DNA of 63,138 nt, taken from the NCBI GenBank assembly GCA_947630925.1, contig CANRJM010000010.1, forward strand, positions 1-63,138. The letters run 5' to 3'. Under the pieces are notes generated by a model that saw only the letters and a list, made by a program, of their open reading frames with translations, did not search any database and was not told the DNA's origin. Below are positions 16,228 to 25,029 of this stretch, in pieces. Position numbers and translations under genes: made by a program. Each line of letters begins with the position of its first letter. Within the stretch, counting starts at the first letter, position 1. This stretch comes from an uncultured Lachnospiraceae bacterium. GTDB lineage: Bacteria; Bacillota; Clostridia; Lachnospirales; Lachnospiraceae.

Positions 16228-17157
16228 TTATTCCATTTCCTGAATATTTTCACAGATTCGGGTATTATTTTCTCGAATTAAAAGACGTTCAAATGCCCTT
16301 TTCTTGGACTGCTGTGATTCCGTAATTGCTTTAGGCATATAGATTCTGGTGCACTGCGACATCAGAAAAAGAATGGTATCGCTTAGATATCCGATATCAA
16401 ATATGATTTTTTCATATTCTGTCTGCTTTTCCAAGACATCCAGAAAAAGCTCCATATCCTCTTTTGTCATTTGATATAAATCCCGGTAATCCTCTACCGC
16501 TAAAATCCCTCTGACTCCGTCAATGACAGAAATCAAAGATTCCAGTTTCATTGCCAGCTTGTCTTTTCTCTGTTTTAAATAAAAGATAACCTCTGACATT
16601 CCTCTTTCGGATATGATCTCCTGATGTTTCCCTTCGGAGAAAAACATATCAAGGCCGCAAAAAAGTTCTAAACTAATATATAAGACCCGATGCCGCTCTG
16701 ATAATTCTTTTGCAGCAGTAAGCGCATACGTTGTCACTCCGCCTCCGCCGAACGGCGCATACACGCCGATAAACTCAATCCTCTTCCTTCGATATGACCA
16801 TTGTGTGACATGAATTTCGTCATTTTCTGCAACATGGGACAATATCTCCTGTACAATATTTTGTGCCGGCTGATATTTAAAAACTAAAGTGTACGCCGGA
16901 GGCAGATTGATTCCTTTTCCTTCGGTCAAAAGTATCACTTGTGAAATATCAGCCTCTAATCCGGCAATCTCCTCTGCCACTTCCTCGCCTGCCAAAAGTA
17001 CATCAATCTCGCCGGCAGCGGCGCATTTTTTCAGAAACGGCAGATTGGTATATAGCTTCGTCTCCAACATCTGATAGCCTTTTCTGCAAATATACTCCGC
17101 CAGACGCGTCATATAACCCGAACTGTCATACAACGCAATGCGCAGCTTGTTTACCAT
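16228..17157 (-). CDS. TadZ/CpaE-like protein with an atypical P-loop
   Basis: 309 residues. An N-terminal receiver-like region (about 1-120) precedes a MinD/ParA-type domain, the arrangement of CpaE/TadZ localisation factors. The P-loop reads APFGGGGVTTYALTAA: the deviant Walker A (KGGxGKT) has lost both lysines, so nucleotide hydrolysis is doubtful. ..YEKIIFDIGYLSD.. matches the Walker B region. It overlaps the upstream A24 gene by 7 bases. It probably positions the pilus machine; its place before the ATPase gene is that of tadZ. Confidence 0.8.
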   Translation of the reverse strand: MVNKLRIALYDSSGYMTRLAEYICRKGYQMLETKLYTNLPFLKKCAAAGEIDVLLAGEEVAEEIAGLEADISQVILLTEGKGINLPPAYTLVFKYQPAQNIVQEILSHVAENDEIHVTQWSYRRKRIEFIGVYAPFGGGGVTTYALTAAKELSERHRVLYISLELFCGLDMFFSEGKHQEIISERGMSEVIFYLKQRKDKLAMKLESLISVIDGVRGILAVEDYRDLYQMTKEDMELFLDVLEKQTEYEKIIFDIGYLSDTILFLMSQCTRIYMPKAITESQQSKKRAFERLLIRENNTRICENIQEME

Positions 17158-17666
17158 ATGTTACACCACCTTCCGGCAAGTACCGTCAGATAAGCTGCCA
17201 GCAAAAACGGCGTCAGGATCATCGTCATATCCGTCCCATCCCGTTCCCTGCTATAATACAGGCCTTTTTCCTGCCTTCTGTCTGTTATATACTGCCATGC
17301 ATACGTCATTCTCTCCGCCAACAGACCCCTTTTCCATAAAATGCCAAAAGCGCCAATTCCGCTCAGAATAAGAAAAAGGAGAATTGTCTGGAGGAACAGC
17401 GCGTGTTCAAGCAATACACCCATTGTTCCCAAGAGTTTAATATCTCCTGCACCCACTGCCCGAAAAGAAAACAGCGGCCAGCAAATTGCAACAATCAGAA
17501 AAAACCAAAAAATGCACCTTCCCATTTGAGAAATATCCTTTTGGAATAACGCCGTCAACAGACAGTACAGGATACCCGTTATAAACAAAAAATTGGGAAT
17601 TTTTTTCTTTTTTCTGTCATAACAAACTGCTATAACAAGTAATAACAATACGAGCAGCTTATTCAT
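17151..17666 (-). CDS. A24-family prepilin peptidase (first gene of the tad operon)
   Basis: 171 residues, polytopic. Catalytic aspartates are visible in AVCYDRKKKKIPN and in the GxGD motif VGAGDIKLLG; the C-terminus ends with TPFLLAAY. Short A24 type (CpaA/TadV), no methylation domain. It is the promoter-proximal gene, about 60 bases downstream of the predicted transcription start. AGGTGA Shine-Dalgarno. It is one of two A24 peptidases in the operon. Confidence 0.88.
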   Translation of the reverse strand: MNKLLVLLLLVIAVCYDRKKKKIPNFLFITGILYCLLTALFQKDISQMGRCIFWFFLIVAICWPLFSFRAVGAGDIKLLGTMGVLLEHALFLQTILLFLILSGIGAFGILWKRGLLAERMTYAWQYITDRRQEKGLYYSRERDGTDMTMILTPFLLAAYLTVLAGRWCNIW

Positions 17667-17732
17667 AACTTACACGTCACCTGCCTTGCAAAAATTTCGC
17701 CCGGACAAACGTTGTTTTGAGCGAGTGACGCC

Positions 17733-17761
17733 AATATAACAAACCCTGTTTTTTCTGTCAA
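17733..17761 (-). promoter_or_regulatory. Promoter of the tad operon
   Basis: Minus strand TTGACA (17756-17761), 17-bp spacer, TATATT (17733-17738). No other comparable promoter is seen inside the 11-gene run to 8107, where gaps are short or absent, so the locus is probably one transcript. Confidence 0.75.
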
Positions 17762-17797
17762 GCATCGCATTTTTAGCAATATTTGATAAAATTTTAT

Positions 17798-18070
17798 TTA
17801 TGTAATTGTGAAATAATACTGTAAAGCATAGAGAAGAATGATGCCCCAAATGCCTAATATGCCCGAAACGCCAATTGTAAATTCGTTTAAACTAACGGAT
17901 AAATTTCCGCCAAAATGCAAAATCAGCAAATTCACAACATATATAATTACAATGCCTGACAGGCATCTAGTCACTATTTTTAGGATCAATCGAAAAACAT
18001 CTACACCCATTGATGCTAAAAAAATTAAAAAACCACCAATAAATAACATTATAAACACGGTATTTTCCAA
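17798..18070 (-). CDS. bofA: BofA-family pro-sigma-K processing inhibitor
   Basis: 90 residues, three predicted membrane helices. The motif INLLILHFGG-like segment (here VNLLILHFGGNLSVSLNEFTI) and the following GVSGILGIWGIILLY are characteristic. In Bacillus, BofA holds the SpoIVFB protease inactive in the outer forespore membrane. The start is a TTG at 18070 with a GGGG Shine-Dalgarno at proper spacing; no ATG gives full length. A divergent DUF2508 (YaaL-like) gene adjoins it; in Bacillus yaaL and bofA are also neighbours. Confidence 0.88.
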   Translation of the reverse strand: MENTVFIMLFIGGFLIFLASMGVDVFRLILKIVTRCLSGIVIIYVVNLLILHFGGNLSVSLNEFTIGVSGILGIWGIILLYALQYYFTIT

Positions 18071-18254
18071 CGTTTACCCCTTTCATTCTTGCAAAAAATG
18101 ACAAGCACTCTCTTTGTATAACATTATGCCATATATTTTTTTTCATTCCTTTTTCTGAACCTGCATAAAATTGGAATTGCTGTCTATACTAATAGTAAGT
18201 AACCAGAACTGATTTTATTTTTGGATCATAGAAAAGAGAAAGGAAGGACTAGCC

Positions 18255-18485
18255 ATGAAAATAGTACGGAAAAAAGAAAGACCCCCTAAAAAGGAAGTCT
18301 TTCTAAAAAAGGCGCTGGAAGAAGCACAACGCAGTCTCCAGGACGCCTATGATGGTCTTGCCAATGTTAAAGAACCGGAATTAATTGATAGCTACATCTA
18401 TGAACTAAATGCCGCCAATCTGCGTTACCAGGTCATCCTGCGCGACTACAAATCCCTGAAAGAACAAAACAGTTCCATTATTTAA
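18255..18485 (+). CDS. DUF2508/YaaL-like small protein
   Basis: 76 residues, highly charged and predicted helical, with the typical YELNAANLRYQVILRDYK segment near the C-terminus. GGAAGGA Shine-Dalgarno before the ATG. No membrane segment. Function unknown, but its neighbourhood with bofA is conserved in sporulating Firmicutes. The stop overlaps that of the convergent S8 protease gene by 4 bases. Confidence 0.8.
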   Translation: MKIVRKKERPPKKEVFLKKALEEAQRSLQDAYDGLANVKEPELIDSYIYELNAANLRYQVILRDYKSLKEQNSSII

Positions 18486-20233
18486 GTAATCGTCGGACGC
18501 AGGCTATCAAATACACCATATAGATCTAATGTTCCGTTTCCCCATATTTCACTTGGCACAGTCAAACCGTTCCGGTCTGCTCCTCTGATAAGATATTTTT
18601 TTGCTTTTACAGTGTCCATAGAATAATCATTTTCATAAAGTAACGCCCATTCCGTTAGCAATGCTGTTGCCCCCGCAGTCACAGCCGCCGCCATACTGGA
18701 ACCGGAACGGTAACCATAACGGGCTCTTTCATTTCGTTCTTCACTGTTTTCCGGATATTTCCCCTGAAACGGTAACAAACCGTATACATCAATGCCGGGG
18801 GCTGCAAAATCAGGTTTTATCCTGCCTTCTCTTGTAAATCCCCTGCTTGACTCAATTGCGGCGCTTCGATTCAAAGAATTATAATATGTGCAGGTAATCA
18901 AGCCAAAATTATTTGCCGGATCACACAATGTCGTATCCGGATTTGGACGCAGGAAATATGTACTTTCAGAAATAAAATCCCTTATCGGAAGCCACATATC
19001 AAATCTGCCTGATATCCCGTTTTCTTCATATACACGGATTTTCCAGATGCCATCCACCGGATTCCGGAAGCGGAGACGAATGCATTCGTCCCCATCCTCA
19101 AAGGAAAACAATATATACTCTATATATACAACCGTATTTCCAAACAGAAAACGAATTTCCCGCTTTTCGCCCAGTCTTGCCTGGATTTTCCCACTATATT
19201 CTCCATCCGGAGAAACCAATGCAACAGAATACAAATTTGTGATATTCGTCCATAATTCCGTAGTAAAGCCTGTTTCCCCTTCTCCTACCCGAATCTCCAC
19301 ATCTACATAATCCTGTATTCCAAATTCTACATTTTTATAATGATGGGATGCATTCCCTTCATTTCCCCCGGCTGTAACGACATAAATCCCTCTGTAATTG
19401 CCTAAATCCTCTAAAAATTCTCCAAGAACTCCGCCCCGGTTATGCCCTCCCTGATTGGTTCCTATGCCAAGACAGATAATTAACGGCATCCGGTACTCAA
19501 AAGCCTTCTTGCGCAAATAACGCACGGCAAGCATAATATCGCTTTCTGCATAACAGGGATTATCCGTATTAATAAAATAATAATTCCGCAGATTCTGTTT
19601 TGCTTCTTTACACTTAACCATACAAATAGACGCAAGTGGCGCAACCCCGGAAAAGGACTGCTCCGCCATTTCGTTTCCACACGCTACTCCTGCAATAAAT
19701 GTCCCATGCCCATTTGTATCACGGCTTGGTACAATATCAAGAGGCGACTGGCTCTCCAACGCACGGTTAATCATCTCTTCCGTATATTCAACCCCGTAGC
19801 CAAGACCCTCCGGCGCGCTCTCGCCCTCTCGCGGCGTCTGCACCGTTTGATCCCATATACTAATAATACGCGTCTGCCCCGCACTGTTAATAAATGCAGG
19901 ATGAGAATAATCAATCCCTGTATCTACAAATCCAACCAAAACTCCCTGTCCATACAAATTTAAATCCGGCTGTCTCTGTATTCTGGCAATGCCTGCGCTT
20001 TCCAAGACCTGCTGCGAGGAAAGCAACCCATAGCAATGCGGGATTACCTTAATTCCCGAAAGCCTTCCGATCGTATATTCCGTCCCCTGCTCATACAATA
20101 CGGCAAAACGTTGGGAAGCTATGTTATAACAATACATATCTCCCGAATCCGCCTCAATTTCTTCCTGAAAATATTCCACAAGGTAATCTAAATAGTCTTC
20201 TGAATAAATCTCATTGACGCAATTTCTGGGCAT
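18482..20233 (-). CDS. Subtilisin-like S8 protease, Csp-like
   Basis: 583 residues from the ATG at 20233 (AAAGGT site); the frame could begin at a TTG 30 bases earlier. Catalytic triad intact: Asp in FVDTGIDYSHPAF, His in DTNGHGTFIAG and Ser in SGSSMAAAVTAG. Between His and Ser lies a long insertion (about 280-430) with a jelly-roll-like, beta-rich pattern, as in the Csp germination proteases of Clostridia that activate the cortex hydrolase SleC. There is no signal peptide, which also fits Csp proteins packed into the forespore. Whether it acts in germination is inference; the nearby bofA supports a spore role. Confidence 0.8.
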   Translation of the reverse strand: MPRNCVNEIYSEDYLDYLVEYFQEEIEADSGDMYCYNIASQRFAVLYEQGTEYTIGRLSGIKVIPHCYGLLSSQQVLESAGIARIQRQPDLNLYGQGVLVGFVDTGIDYSHPAFINSAGQTRIISIWDQTVQTPREGESAPEGLGYGVEYTEEMINRALESQSPLDIVPSRDTNGHGTFIAGVACGNEMAEQSFSGVAPLASICMVKCKEAKQNLRNYYFINTDNPCYAESDIMLAVRYLRKKAFEYRMPLIICLGIGTNQGGHNRGGVLGEFLEDLGNYRGIYVVTAGGNEGNASHHYKNVEFGIQDYVDVEIRVGEGETGFTTELWTNITNLYSVALVSPDGEYSGKIQARLGEKREIRFLFGNTVVYIEYILFSFEDGDECIRLRFRNPVDGIWKIRVYEENGISGRFDMWLPIRDFISESTYFLRPNPDTTLCDPANNFGLITCTYYNSLNRSAAIESSRGFTREGRIKPDFAAPGIDVYGLLPFQGKYPENSEERNERARYGYRSGSSMAAAVTAGATALLTEWALLYENDYSMDTVKAKKYLIRGADRNGLTVPSEIWGNGTLDLYGVFDSLRPTIT

Positions 20234-20265
20234 ACTGTTCTTACCTTTTACACAATCTTGCAATT

Positions 20266-21672
20266 CTATACTATTGTATGCCCGGAAGTCAAAAGATGTG
20301 CTTCTCCGCTTTCACGCATCTCAATCAAAGGCGTTCCCTTTTTCTCAATATAGTCCTCTGTAATCGTTACTTTCCCAATCAGATCATCCTTTGGGATCTC
20401 ATACATAATATCAAGCATAAACTCTTCAATAATGGCGCGAAGCGCTCTTGCCCCGGTTTTCTTTTCGATTGCCTTCTTTGCGATTGCCGCAATCGCCCCA
20501 TCATCAAAATGCAAGTCCACTTCATCTAACGCCAATAATTTCTGATACTGTTTAATAATCGCATTCTTTGGCTGTGTCAATACTTTTTTCATCATTTCCT
20601 CTGTCATTGCCTGTAATGCAAAGACTACCGGAAGACGTCCCAAAAATTCCGGAATCATTCCGAACTCCCGAAGATCCTCCGTTGTTACCTTCTGTAAAAT
20701 ATTTTTATCCTGGTCAAATTCATCTCCCAACTGTCCCATAAATCCAATGGACGACTGCTTCATTAGACGGTTCTTAATAACCTTTTCCAACTCCGGAAAC
20801 GCTCCTCCGCAGATAAAAAGGATATTCCTTGTATTTACCGTAGTCAGAGGCACCATTGCATTTTTACTGGTCGCGCCTACGGGTACCTCTACCTCGCTGC
20901 CCTCCAAAAGCTTTAACATGCCCTGCTGCACAGACTCGCCGCTAACATCACGGCTGTTAGTATTTCTTTTTTTCGCTATTTTATCTATCTCATCTATAAA
21001 AACAATACCATGCTCTGCTTTTTCCACATCATTGTCTGCCGCCGCCAAAAGCTTTGACAGCACGCTTTCCACGTCATCTCCAATATATCCGGCTTCTGTA
21101 AGCGAAGTCGCATCTGTAATCGCCAACGGTACCTGAAGAATCTTTGCAAGCGTTTTTACCATATACGTTTTCCCTGAACCGGTTGGACCAATCATCAGCA
21201 TATTGGACTTTTCAATCTCAACATCATCATCACCGTTGTCTGTAAGTACACGCTTATAATGATTGTAAACTGCTACGCACATTACCTTTTTGGCATGTTC
21301 CTGACCCACCACATACTCATCCAAAGTTTTTTTAATCACATGCGGCGCAGGAAGATGCCGGATGTCAAAAATACCCTCTGTCTGCTTATTTTCTGTCTTC
21401 TCCGCTTTTTTCTTCTTAACCCGCTGGCTTTTAGGTACCTCCACATGCTTTGGCGGCTGTCCGGAAGCAAAGAAATCCATATATGGCATCCCCGCAAAAG
21501 GACCTCCCATTTTATCCATCGAATTTAATGTTTTCTGCATACAATCGCTGCAGATACTTATGTTATTTGGAATATGAATCATTTTTCCGGCAACGCTTTC
21601 AGGTCTTCTGCAGATATAACAGACCTGTTCATATTCCTTATCGTCTTCATCCTTTTTAATATCGTCTGACAT
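20266..21672 (-). CDS. clpX: ClpX-type ATP-dependent unfoldase
   Basis: 468 residues from the ATG at 21672 behind GAGGTG; the open frame extends to 21738 over the promoter. An N-terminal zinc finger (Cys18, Cys21, Cys41, Cys44) is followed by an AAA+ domain with Walker A GPTGSGKTYMVKTLA and Walker B IVFIDEIDKIAKK. The ClpP-docking loop IGF is present (SSIGFMGQLG), so it should work with ClpP. The C-terminal substrate-lid domain contains KKTGARALRAIIEEFMLD. It is not next to clpP or tig, and its finger spacing is long, so it may be a second ClpX paralogue. Confidence 0.9.
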   Translation of the reverse strand: MSDDIKKDEDDKEYEQVCYICRRPESVAGKMIHIPNNISICSDCMQKTLNSMDKMGGPFAGMPYMDFFASGQPPKHVEVPKSQRVKKKKAEKTENKQTEGIFDIRHLPAPHVIKKTLDEYVVGQEHAKKVMCVAVYNHYKRVLTDNGDDDVEIEKSNMLMIGPTGSGKTYMVKTLAKILQVPLAITDATSLTEAGYIGDDVESVLSKLLAAADNDVEKAEHGIVFIDEIDKIAKKRNTNSRDVSGESVQQGMLKLLEGSEVEVPVGATSKNAMVPLTTVNTRNILFICGGAFPELEKVIKNRLMKQSSIGFMGQLGDEFDQDKNILQKVTTEDLREFGMIPEFLGRLPVVFALQAMTEEMMKKVLTQPKNAIIKQYQKLLALDEVDLHFDDGAIAAIAKKAIEKKTGARALRAIIEEFMLDIMYEIPKDDLIGKVTITEDYIEKKGTPLIEMRESGEAHLLTSGHTIV

Positions 21673-21709
21673 ACTCCACCTCATTTCTAAACTGCCACAT
21701 TCTAAGAAT

Positions 21710-21738
21710 ACTCTATCAGAAAATAAGCCATAAGGCAA
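21710..21738 (-). promoter_or_regulatory. Promoter of the clpX-type gene
   Basis: Minus strand TTGCCT (21733-21738), 17-bp spacer, TAGAGT (21710-21715), about 40 bases before the chosen start. Confidence 0.45.
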
Positions 21739-21784
21739 CTCTCTAAGAAAAAGTAAAATTACAAGATAAAATCGAACGGCTTAG

Positions 21785-21813
21785 TTGACGGAATTTTTAT
21801 GTTATGCTAAAAT
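21785..21813 (+). promoter_or_regulatory. Promoter of tRNA-Arg(CCT)
   Basis: TTGACG (21785-21790), 17-bp spacer, TAAAAT (21808-21813), ending 18 bases before the tRNA 5' end. Confidence 0.65.
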
Positions 21814-21831
21814 GCCTATATTATGTTGTTT

Positions 21832-21905
21832 GTCCCCGTAGCTCAGCCGGATAGAGCGACCGCCTCCTAAGCGGTAGGTCGGGTGTTCGAATCACCTCGG
21901 AGACG
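21832..21905 (+). tRNA. tRNA-Arg (anticodon CCT)
   Basis: Cloverleaf with anticodon loop CTCCTAA and T-loop TTCGAAT. The acceptor GTCCCCG pairs with CGGAGAC except for a C4-A69 mismatch. CCA is not encoded. It decodes AGG. It lies between divergent clpX and the terminator it shares with the carboxypeptidase gene. Confidence 0.93.
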
Positions 21906-21919
21906 TTCTGGCATAAACA

Positions 21920-21960
21920 AAGCTGCCGCTTTCACGGATGAATTCGTGAAGCGGCAGCTT
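21920..21960. terminator. Bidirectional terminator between tRNA-Arg and the D,D-carboxypeptidase
   Basis: AAGCTGCCGCTTTCACG pairs with CGTGAAGCGGCAGCTT around a short loop (one bulge). T-rich tracts follow on the plus strand (CATTTTATCTG) and on the minus strand (TTTGTTTATG). It can serve both convergent transcripts. Confidence 0.85.
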
Positions 21961-22003
21961 CATTTTATCTGTTTTTTCATTCTCCGACTGTTTCACTCAG
22001 CCT

Positions 22004-23725
22004 TTAAAAATCAAAAAAGTTTTTCCCAAAACTCTCCTTTGTATTCTTATGATTTTTAGAATATCGCAGTCCCCTGCCCACATTCTCCTTTTCTGGTTTT
22101 GGCGCACGCCTTTTATAATGCCTGCTGTAATTCCGCCTGTTCTTTTTCTTTGACCGCCTCTCGTCCTTCCGTTGGCTGCGCATCCTGCGGGCATGCAATT
22201 TCTTTCCCTGGCTGCTCCGGTATCCGCCTGACATGCGGCCCCTTCTTCTCAACCTCAATTTTGGCAGTCTGACGTGTCTCAATAAACAGATGATTCCAAA
22301 GATAACTGCGGCGGCCGCCAACAGCAAACATAATATCTGAACAACACGAATTTCAAAAAAGCCCAACACCCTATTCTTGACTTTTCGCCAAAAATTTGCC
22401 TTTTTCTCATTCTTTTTTTCCTTCTCCTCAATCTGTTTAATCTCACTGCCTACGATTTTTCGGGATGCGGCGTCCAGATGCTCCTGCCCGCTATCCTCTG
22501 ACTTCGTATATAAAATATCTGTAGAACCGACTGTCCTGCCGCCATAAGTATATGTTACATGACCAATGACATTGTCTCCTGCCTGAAGCGTAACATTTGG
22601 ATTATAGGAAACCTTCTGCTTTACCTTCGATAAGTCTACCCCTTTCGGCAATACTACAGAAGACTCCCCCGCTAAATGGACCGGAGATTTCTCTGTATCA
22701 AAATAACTGTCATAGTTATTAAATAACTCCTGATTAATATCACTGGATTTTTCATCCAGCGTATACTTCTTATATTTTTCAAAACCAAAATTTAACAGCG
22801 ACGTTGTATCCGTATACTCATTCGGTTCGCCCTGCGTCGGGCCGTCCGCCCGCATGATAACGCATACCAATTCCATCCCATCTTTTTCAGCAAACGTTAC
22901 CAGCGTATTCCTTGCCGCATTTGTATAGCCCGTCTTACCGCCAATGCAATACTTATATTCATATCTCGGATATTTATAACCATTGACCATCTGATGGTGA
23001 TTATTCCACACGCGTTCCTGCTTATGTTTGTTCGTCTTCGCCATTACATAGGTCCTGGTTCCAACCGCCTTCCGAAATATCGCATTTTTCATCGCTTCCC
23101 TTGCAATGACAGCCATATCATAGGCAGTCGTATAATGTTTTGTATCTGGAAGACCATTCGGATTGTTAAAATGTGTATCTGTTAATCCGAGACTTTTTAC
23201 ACGCTCATTCATTTTGTCTACAAATTTTGCAGAAGTGCCGGACATATGCTCTCCGAGACCTAAGCATACCTCATTGGCCGACTCTAACATAATGGCATAC
23301 AGACATTGCTCCACTGTCATTTTTTCCCCAACCTCTGTATAGATTGTCGAGCTGCCCGCTTCAATACCATATACAGCGTCTTCCGAAAACGTAACGGTTT
23401 CATTCATCGAACAGTTTTCCGCAACTAACATCGCCGTCATAATCTTTGTAATGCTTGCCGGATAATGCTGTTTGTGGATATTCTTTTTATATAAAATGGA
23501 GCCCGTGGACAGTTCCATCACAATTGCGGAATTGCTGGATAAACTTTTTTTATTCGGACCGGACGGCCATGAAACCTTTCCTGGCATGTTTGCTGTCGAA
23601 GCATTCGTGCAGCGAATCCCTGAAATACCTGCCGCCCCTGCAGTATCCGTCATACCCGGTACTGCTATGCCGGAGGCAAGTATCGCTGTGCATAATATCG
23701 TTATCACAACTTTGGTTTTTCTCAT
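22004..23725 (-). CDS. D-alanyl-D-alanine carboxypeptidase (S11) with basic C-terminal tail
   Basis: 573 residues from the ATG at 23725 (GGAG site). Signal peptide of about 30 residues. S11 motifs: SITK (SxxK), SAN (SxN) and KTG in GGKTGYTNAARN. A PBP5_C-like beta domain follows (about 340-420), then a membrane helix (about 470-495) and an Arg/Lys-rich tail of about 80 residues facing the cytoplasm. Known members trim the pentapeptide stem of peptidoglycan (DacA/DacF type). The basic tail is longer than in usual DacF and may bind nucleic acid or lipid head groups. Confidence 0.93.
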   Translation of the reverse strand: MRKTKVVITILCTAILASGIAVPGMTDTAGAAGISGIRCTNASTANMPGKVSWPSGPNKKSLSSNSAIVMELSTGSILYKKNIHKQHYPASITKIMTAMLVAENCSMNETVTFSEDAVYGIEAGSSTIYTEVGEKMTVEQCLYAIMLESANEVCLGLGEHMSGTSAKFVDKMNERVKSLGLTDTHFNNPNGLPDTKHYTTAYDMAVIAREAMKNAIFRKAVGTRTYVMAKTNKHKQERVWNNHHQMVNGYKYPRYEYKYCIGGKTGYTNAARNTLVTFAEKDGMELVCVIMRADGPTQGEPNEYTDTTSLLNFGFEKYKKYTLDEKSSDINQELFNNYDSYFDTEKSPVHLAGESSVVLPKGVDLSKVKQKVSYNPNVTLQAGDNVIGHVTYTYGGRTVGSTDILYTKSEDSGQEHLDAASRKIVGSEIKQIEEKEKKNEKKANFWRKVKNRVLGFFEIRVVQILCLLLAAAAVIFGIICLLRHVRLPKLRLRRRGRMSGGYRSSQGKKLHARRMRSQRKDERRSKKKNRRNYSRHYKRRAPKPEKENVGRGLRYSKNHKNTKESFGKNFFDF

Positions 23726-23883
23726 CTTCTTCTCCATTCCTCGTCTAAATTTCAGTAAACAGTGATTTACCCTCATTCTGCCTCAATACTATCTGACTCT
23801 TTCCGCAAACAGTATACCATACTCCTTAAAAACAAGTAAAGCCTTTCCTCCGCATCTCCCGGCAATAGATCAAACTGCCCCTC

Positions 23884-24999
23884 CTAATAGATTAATTTAT
23901 AAAGATTTTTCTCCTGTGCAAAATTACTCATCTCATACAATACCAAAATCTGATCATAGGATTTTTCCTGTAATAGCTTTTGGACAGAATTTCTGTAATA
24001 GCGCAGATCAATCACAGTAATTTCGCCGTAATCTTCCAATAAAAAAGGGAGAAAACTATTGGCAAAGGAATCTTTAAATAGCAACAGATTCTTTTGGTTC
24101 TTTCCTGTCCGTATCCGCATCTCTCCATAATTTCCGCCAAAAAAATATGCATATTTATCTTTTTGTTTCAATTTCTGTACATCATAGACGCCCTGTCCCT
24201 TTTTCCCATCGCTCTCCACCTCTGCCTGGGGAATATTCTGCGCTGCATACATAACGTCCGGCACCGCATTGGCATCCAATACCCGGGAGTACATCGTTCC
24301 ATAAAAATCCTTTGTAACTTTTTTAGGCTTAAAATAAGCATAGTCCTTTGCTTCTAACTGTGCAGACTTACAAAAAGCGCAATAGCCGGCATACGCTCCC
24401 CGGAGAGTCCAATGGTGATCCGTCTTAAAATAAACCTGTCCTTCTTTTTTTGCCGTGGCAAGTTCAGAACGAATATTAATATTTCCGGTACTTTCCAAAA
24501 GAATATCCGCCATCCGATACATATCCGCCGCATCATAATATGGCGCATGCTCCGGCAGCTTATCAGATAATACCGTCGCCGGCGACGGCACTAACATCAG
24601 GCTGGTCTTTCCCGCCGCCAATGTTCCAAGATGTTCCACATAATGAAGATTTTTGCTATATTGTTTTTGATCTATCATCTCCTGTGTATTTCTGGCAAAA
24701 TAGTAATGTTCTTTTCCAAGATATACATCGGAAATTTCCTGATACCCCAACATTTTTTCTACACATGTAGAAAGCTTTATCCAGTTATCCCGTTCGATAA
24801 ACTGGTCGCTAAATGCCAGCTCAAACTTCTCCTGAAATTCCCCGGACACGATTTTAGGCAACGATATAGAAGGATATTTCTCCAAATACCTGTTTTCACT
24901 TTCTGAATAAGTCTCCGGGACAGATACCGCGGAATGCACTCCAAAAAAAGCCAGAATTCCAAACGATATTGCCATGTAAATATAATAATATTTCTTCAT
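23884..24999 (-). CDS. DHHW-family protein (AlgX/AlgJ-like), first of two
   Basis: 371 residues with an N-terminal membrane anchor. It contains the name-giving DHHW motif in FKTDHHWTLRGAYAGYCAF plus an SGNH-type serine block DSFANSFLPFL near the C-terminus. Family members resemble AlgX/AlgJ acetyltransferases that take acyl groups from a membrane MBOAT partner and transfer them to an extracellular polymer. It directly follows an MBOAT gene (30-base gap), with a second DHHW gene on the other side. The acceptor polymer is unknown. Confidence 0.85.
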   Translation of the reverse strand: MKKYYYIYMAISFGILAFFGVHSAVSVPETYSESENRYLEKYPSISLPKIVSGEFQEKFELAFSDQFIERDNWIKLSTCVEKMLGYQEISDVYLGKEHYYFARNTQEMIDQKQYSKNLHYVEHLGTLAAGKTSLMLVPSPATVLSDKLPEHAPYYDAADMYRMADILLESTGNINIRSELATAKKEGQVYFKTDHHWTLRGAYAGYCAFCKSAQLEAKDYAYFKPKKVTKDFYGTMYSRVLDANAVPDVMYAAQNIPQAEVESDGKKGQGVYDVQKLKQKDKYAYFFGGNYGEMRIRTGKNQKNLLLFKDSFANSFLPFLLEDYGEITVIDLRYYRNSVQKLLQEKSYDQILVLYEMSNFAQEKNLYKLIY

Positions 25000-25029
25000 T
25001 TTATCTCCATGTCTATAACAAACGATAAT

